Assembly: GCA_018340375.1 (NCBI GenBank)
Contig: JAFFJZ010000002.1
Coordinates: forward strand, 45,466,001 to 45,530,000
Length of the DNA: 64,000 nucleotides
Direction: 5' to 3'
From: Gonatopus flavifemur
Lineage: Eukaryota; Arthropoda; Insecta; Hymenoptera; Dryinidae
The translations under genes and the position numbers were made by a program. Shown in pieces: positions 58,038 through 64,000 of this stretch (position 1 is the stretch's first letter; the number at the start of each line of letters is the position of its first letter). The notes beneath the pieces were generated by a model. The model was not told the origin of the DNA. It ran no database searches and worked only from the letters and a program-made list of their open reading frames with translations.

Positions 58038-60984
58038 CTAAAACAAATAAAATTCAGAGATCAAATATAAATCACAATTCCTCGAATAAGATTTCACGAT
58101 ATATGTGGTTATATCGGATGACATTCAAATTTCATTCTCGAGACAAGGGAGTGCAGTTGTTACCAAAAGCCACGATTCAAATAGACACAAAACAAGATGA
58201 GCCAGACTCGAATTTGATTTATCGAAGTTGGATTCAATATAGTTAGATTGCCATTTGTACTGTTTGACCAAACTCTCGTCCTTCCGTGCACTCTCGTTGG
58301 AGTTGCCTCGTGCGAATACAATTGTCGATGCACTTTTGACCTGCTCGTCCTTTGATCAAAGGGAGAAACAACAAAGAGTGGAGACACAGATGACAACAAA
58401 AAGAGGAGTCGATAGACTCGATATCCTGTTTCGAGTCGTTCACGGAATGAAACTAATACCAATCGTGTAGTAGTGGGAGCCTATAAGCGCTCCGATAAAA
58501 CTCGCCATGGGATCAATCTTTGAAACATGAGATGACAAAAATTAATATCATTTTGCAAAACATTGCCGCGTTCGGTGATTCATAACTGGTTCTGATTAAA
58601 TCACCTGAGCTTGATTGTGTGCTTCAACACTATTGAACAAGTGTCCTACATTATTCGATGAAAGCATTTGGAGAATACACCGTGGCCGCGTGTCTGTTCG
58701 TAAACACATTTACGTACGTGTATGTCTGTGGAGGCATAGCGTGGTGGTTACAAAATTATCCGTTATGCATGTCGCGCATGAATTGCAACGTTGATACCTG
58801 TACAAAGCGTTTGATGTATCGACTTTACATACAAATTGAGTTTACTTGCAGCACAAGATGGCTTCACTTCAATTATGGGTATCGAAGCATAGATGGTTGA
58901 GTTATAATTGGACAGAGAGTCTACTCTGCTTTCTTTCTTCGAATTTTCTTCAACCATGCATCTCATTATCGTGTTTTCAAAAAGCGAAACATATTCGAAC
59001 TTCTTGATAGTGAATAGCGTATTATGGATTCATCTTCGATGTTGTAATTTTTTCGTTCATCAAAATATATCAAGTTGTCAAGATAACCGAAAGACTGATT
59101 TCAAAGAAATTTTTGTACATGACATTCCTTCACAATTCCACACACCTCGTGAATCGAATGTAGGTTGAATTACAGGGTGTAAAAATACTCCAGCGAGAAG
59201 GGCCATGTTTTTAGTTGACTGGATGAATCCGGGACTCCCCTGAAAGTCGAGAAACGTCAATACATATACGCTGCATCATGCAGCGAGTGCCACTGTACAC
59301 ACGATTCCTCTGCTCGTGGTGGTCCTTCAGCTCGGTGAGTGGTAGACCGTGACATAGCGTCCACTCATTGCTATGGAAGTAACTACAAGTAACCACTAGG
59401 CCAACTTATTCTATTTAATCCTTCCTTATTCCTACTTTCGACTAGTCGTACCGTCTTTTATAACTGTATTCCATACCGCATCATAATTGATAATCTATCC
59501 ATAATTCTACTGAACACAAATAGCATCCAACAATTAATTTACTCGACAACTCTCCCACTTGATACAACAATTCTAATTCAACAGAGAAATGTTTCTAATT
59601 AATCATCACTGCATCTAATTGAAACTACTGTTTAGTAGAATCAAATATTTGACTGACAGAATCAAACATTGTCTTCTAAAATTCAACAAGTTTCATGATT
59701 ATGTTCGAATATAAATTTCACCTGACTTTCTCATGATATGACTGGCGATATCGATTGAGATAATACATAATTCAGTGATAAACGCAGGAAAGGAGAGAAT
59801 TGGAAATTAGTTGGAACCAAGCTATGTACCGGAAGGAAAATTCTTCCCAGGGATAACAGCTTTCAGGATCAAAGATGATATTGATGATGTCTTTAAAGAC
59901 AATTATTAAGGGGACCTAAGAATTGAACATCCAAAAGTTGTTTGACATTTGTTGAAAGTCGAGAACATACCAAGGCTTTGAACAAATTTCATTCAATACG
60001 AATTCCCGAATAATCCCTAAATACAATGCTGAAATGAGTCTGAAGAAGAGTATCTCGAGAGATAAAGTATACAATGTTGGAATTTGCACATGGGATATCC
60101 ATGTATATCAATGAAACCTGACTACAGCAAAATTCACCACGGTTGTTCGCCATTATTTCGTGTGCTTGGCTTGATGAATCGACGAGAATTCAGACAACTG
60201 ACCATCCATCCAGCCGACCAGCCGGTTTCTACTCTGATTCCATGAACCTGTCTATGAAGCACGAACTTACGTTTACACAATGGCACCGTCGATACATCGA
60301 GAATTAACTTTGATCGTCGATCGTTGCAACAAAGTGGTCAGTGACAACTTCGATGAGCCGCAGTAGTAATTAACGCAGTTTGGATCTCGGTGATCAAAGA
60401 CGAGGTAATTTTGTGGATACGAGCGTGCCAAAACGTTTCGGATGGTCCAATCACCTGATCCATTATTAACGATGTGTAGAATCTATACATGTACAATGAT
60501 GCTGTCGTTTTTCTTTCCTTTGAAGATACCAAAGTCTGTGGATGATCAGGTCTTAACATTTGTTTACTGAAATTGCGTGTCAACTACCTGTTGGAATCCA
60601 TTCATTTACATTTAATGTTGGATTTGAAGCCTCACGAGTCATTCTTTGAGAAATAAATTCACGAGTATTTTTACATGTCATGATAAATCACCTATTAATC
60701 CCACAGAACTTATTGAATAAATTGAACATCCCATTGTGTATGAACGAAGGGTTGATGACTGATCTGTACGGATATTTGTAATCATTGTTCATTCCGGGAA
60801 TTTCAGTTAAGTTTCTACAGCGTCAATTTTATACTCTCAATCGAATGTTTATGAAATAAACGACCTGCATAAACATCGATACGCATGAACTGCTGGAGTC
60901 TCAAAATCCAGAACAAGAAGTGTGATTCATCACGAAATGCGAATTAAGGGAATGGTGTTTGGATCATACAACTGCGAGAAAGTC
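58038..60984. other. upstream region of the signal-peptide exon; nothing recognised
   Basis: A GC-richer patch at 59,211-59,400 is open on the minus strand and could be an untranslated exon, but no splice pair is compelling. No promoter element can be placed with confidence. Confidence 0.35.
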
Positions 60985-61241
60985 CACGGAGAAAAATAAA
61001 GTTTAGAAGATTACTACATTTTCTACTAATTTGGCAAGATACGAGAAAATACTACTTTTATTGATAGACAATGTAGTAAAAATGAATGGTTTGCCTGACA
61101 CTCTTTAGCATGAGCATGCAACGTTACGGATGATCAAGTACAGATTTTTATTACACTGTGTAACAATTAGAGTCATGTTTTCTCGGATCTTGCCAATTTA
61201 GTAGGAACGTAGTAATTTTCTAAACTTTATTTTTCTCCGTG
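60985..61241. mobile_element. CACGGAGAAAAATAAAG foldback
   Basis: CACGGAGAAAAATAAAGTTT at the left pairs with AAACTTTATTTTTCTCCGTG at the right. The arms extend about 65 bp through TTACTACRTT and AATTTGGCAAGATACGAGAA. TA follows the right end. The left flank is TC, a probable decayed TA. Confidence 0.88.
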
Positions 61242-63408
61242 TAGAGAGGATTATGATACCAATTATAGCCATCAGCGGCAAAGTTGGCGCAAAGTTTCAG
61301 TCTCCGTGAAGATCCAATCAGAAAAACTTGATAAAGAAATGGAATGAGTTTATCATAATCATCTGTGGACCTCGAGCTACCCGATAAGAACCACTAAGCA
61401 GTGTTTCAGTTACTCTAAGAAATATTCTCCTTCCCTCATCCCAGGCACAAAACGCGTTCTGATCCGTTGTTGAACTGTCCTATTTACCAACTCCTGCTCC
61501 GAACTCGGAGGTCATAATGTGTCCCAAACATGAGATCAACTGTGAATAATTAAAGAGAGCGCTGCTTCACCTCTCGCCTCGAAGCTGTTCATCCCCTTTC
61601 TTTCCATCCATCGAATCCGATTTTTTAGAAGCATAGCTGATTCCAAACATTTTAAACCTAGATGAGTTGAATTTTCCATCAAGAACATAGAATTCAGATT
61701 TCCAATCGATCAATACAAAAATTCATATAATGGATTTCAAATGAATATCAAATGAAAAGCGAGTTCCATTAGAACAGAATATACAGAGATCTAATACTAT
61801 CGGAAAAAAAGAACATTCTCATCAAAGTCATTTTTATTACAGACCGTTACTCATTTGACATTCGATACCGTTGAAAATGTGAACACGAATATCATGTGTC
61901 GTTTGATTTTGGATGATAGAGTGTTTCAATGACAAAGGATAATCTGTTGCAGTATGGTATCAATATAAGAATTGAATCGATGAAAGACTCCATTACTCAC
62001 AGTGTGAAATTATGAATGTTGAGAACTGTCATAGCTATTTATGCAAGGATATTATTCTTCATCGATTACTCACCGATAAATGACGATTCTATGAGTAGGC
62101 AATGCCACATAAATATCTACAGGATATTGACAAGATATCCAATAGAGGTATGATCTATCATCCCTTGGATATTAAATGGATAGCGTGCGAAGATTCGAAT
62201 ATTGATTTATGAACATCGAATATTTGAGTCAAGGGAATGTGAGAGGCGGCAATTACCTCACGGCAGTAATGCATTGCTTTGAGCGGTTTATCTTGTTCCG
62301 ATTCATACCCCGAGAGGAGCATTTCTTTGCGACTCAATTATTTCTATGAACGAAGGGAGTGTTTCAATTTGTTTGCATAAACATTTTATTCCAGTTCCAT
62401 AGATCGCATTGATCGGATTAGGAGTATACCTGAGATCAACAATGAAAGATACGATATACATTCCCGTAGCGATGTTTCATCTCTGCTTTCATTCTCACAT
62501 AACTTCAGCGAGTCTCCACTCGAGAAGTGCTGACTCCAATATCAGCGCGGATAATGAAGGTTTATCGACTGTCTACCATGATAAATAGCAGTGGATTGAA
62601 TCCAACGTTCGGAGTTCACGATTGCAATGGACATAGGATGATTTTAGCTCACTTGTTTCTGAAATTGTTCTAACGTGTACGTTTTCCAATCTACGCCTGA
62701 GAACTCATCTCCTGGATATTGTATTTTTTGATATCGTTTGAGGATAACAGAATCCAATGGTGAGGTCTTTCAATTCACTGTTTTTCCAGTGGTTCGTGAT
62801 CTATCGTGAATCGTCTGGTCACCCGAGCAACGCATGGCGAAGTAAAGTTCCGTTGAAAGTTCTTTTGTGTTAGTCCTCGCCCGAAACTGGAACTAACAAC
62901 CGACTGTGGTTGTTTTTCATTGAACTTGATCTTCTGATATCTCTCATATCAGGAATCGATTGAATGCACTGTGGAAAATGTGGTTAGTTCTCCTTCATAC
63001 CATTTTCATATGGTGGAAGGGAGAGTCCACCAAATTGAGGTGAAAAATTCCCCATCTATGGAAGAACTTTGCTGCTACTATTTTCTGGGAGAAATTCCAC
63101 AATTATTTTTTCCAGTGAAGTTTCCAACTAACTGCACAGTTCTGATCAAACAATTGTATCAATCTGATGTTACTTATTATACATTCTCAAAACATGCGAA
63201 TAAATTTCTGCCATACCAGGCAAAAAAGTTGTTAACTCGATTCTTTTCGAAAATAAGTTTTTCATATCATTCGATTCAGGACAGCAAGGCGCGTTCAACT
63301 GTGTTAATAGAAATTAGTTATCGCCCCTAATTTTTGCATGATAAACATTTTTCTTCTCTGAAAACGAGTTGAAAATTAGACAATCATCAGAAAAAAGCCG
63401 TAACTTAC
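61242..63408. other. no recognisable feature except a dispersed-repeat fragment
   Basis: A plus-strand frame of 119 codons at 62,971-63,330 begins in sequence resembling the GTGGAAG...AAATTCCCC dispersed repeat and has no protein signature. Confidence 0.4.
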
Positions 63409-63486
63409 ATCAAAATGAGAAGCACCATCGAGTACGTCACCACTTTGCCAGACGAAAAGATCGTAATTTGAGTTGCGGCCTTTCCG
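63409..63486 (-). other. possible upstream exon (5' UTR or coding)
   Basis: On the minus strand a pyrimidine-rich acceptor (GATTTCTCCTAG) and a GTAAGT donor enclose 78 nt that are open in two frames. One reads NYDLFVWQSGDVLDGASHFD before the donor in phase 0. The other carries an ATG followed by MVLLIL. It lies upstream of the signal-peptide exon, whose acceptor sits exactly at its ATG and therefore needs such an exon. I recognise no protein family, so it may be untranslated, the start of another gene, or chance. Confidence 0.3.
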
Positions 63487-63663
63487 CTAGGAGAAATCAG
63501 TGAGGAGCAAATATCTCATACTATTTGAAAAAAATCTCTTCGGAGTTAAGGTTTCTTTGATTTGTAAGCCCCTTAAGCCCGGAGTCAATTTACCAAGTAA
63601 GAAAACTGTAAGTCCGGTCGTAGGCTTCGGCACAGTTCGGGAATGATCGTAATAAAGATCTTA

Positions 63664-64000
63664 CACTGAGAAAAAATGCAGCAGAGCTAACCGCACATGA
63701 GCTTGGATACGGCGAATCTCCCCTGGTTAAGAAATCCAATAAGATCCGATAAAAACCCATTCAAAAATGATCGGAATGAATAGGGTTAATCGGAAAGGCT
63801 CAGCTACCGATTCAAAATGAATAGGAATTAATTGGGACTTCTTTTCTATAGGATTGAATCGAGGATTTATCAATAGAAAAATCTGTTGTTTATTCAAATT
63901 AATAAGACTTCGCATGATCTGTTGGTCTGTATAAGAGATATCTGATTGGATGATTATAATTTTGTCCATCCCATAAGGCGAACGGTTCTTATTGGATGAG
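63664..64000. mobile_element. CACTGAGAAAAAAT-ended element, cut by the window end
   Basis: TA followed by CACTGAGAAAAAATGCAGC starts here. The interior repeats GATCCGAT, AATGATCGGAAT and ATTCAAAATGAATAGGAAT. The right end is not in the window. The same left end occurs at 3,227. Confidence 0.4.

Noticed and set aside
62971..63330. Plus-strand open frame of 119 codons
   Set aside because: Its first part resembles a dispersed repeat. No domain, signal peptide or convincing splice context.
1..64000. CRISPR array, bacterial operon or prophage
   Set aside because: No evenly spaced identical repeats with unique spacers and no dense co-directional frames. Splice-bounded exons and mariner, hAT and LINE content point to an arthropod chromosome.

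Overview
This window reads as AT-rich arthropod, most likely insect, genomic DNA. It has spliced coding exons, a mariner element, hAT-type and TA-flanked miniature elements, a decayed LINE, and no bacterial-style gene packing. The only host coding sequence I can support is on the minus strand. It is a signal-peptide exon at 57,971-58,037 and the first half of a CUB domain at 5,170-5,350. Both have consensus splice sites, and the phases match (phase 1 donor into a phase 1 acceptor). If they belong to one transcript, about 52.6 kb of the window is a single intron packed with transposon debris. The rest of the gene lies below position 5,170 or outside the window.

Layout. 0-5.2 kb: a hAT miniature element, several inverted-repeat elements and unassigned DNA. 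5.2 kb: CUB exon. 6.5-10.2 kb: a cluster of short inverted-repeat elements whose interiors repeat CCAGTAC- or CAGGCC-type motifs. 10.2-18.5 kb: mostly featureless. 18.5-21.7 kb: foldbacks and a nested pair of elements. 27.0-28.3 kb: a mariner with an almost complete transposase, inserted in the terminal repeat of another element. 31.4-37.3 kb: the densest nest, with tandem repeats carrying a TTAA-flanked element that itself carries a hAT miniature element, then a 1.9 kb foldback with two insertions. 39-40 kb: an 850 bp element with a tRNA-like SINE head. 43-46 kb: a tandem array with an insertion, a second tRNA-like head and foldbacks. 49-53.7 kb: a minus-strand LINE remnant, with reverse-transcriptase motifs and a C-terminal Cys/His motif, broken by three insertions. 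53.7-57.2 kb: foldbacks nested in foldbacks. 58.0 kb: signal-peptide exon. 58-64 kb: upstream DNA with one foldback and a possible upstream exon at 63.4 kb.

The strongest pattern is a set of unrelated-looking foldback families that share 5'-CAC(G/T)G...AAAA ends and 2-bp target duplications, usually TA. Many have interiors built from one short palindromic word per family. Several nestings let the pre-insertion sequence be read directly, which fixes element boundaries without a database. I see no CRISPR array, no canonical tRNA or rRNA gene, and no intact multi-gene system. All family names come from motif recognition, not from a search.
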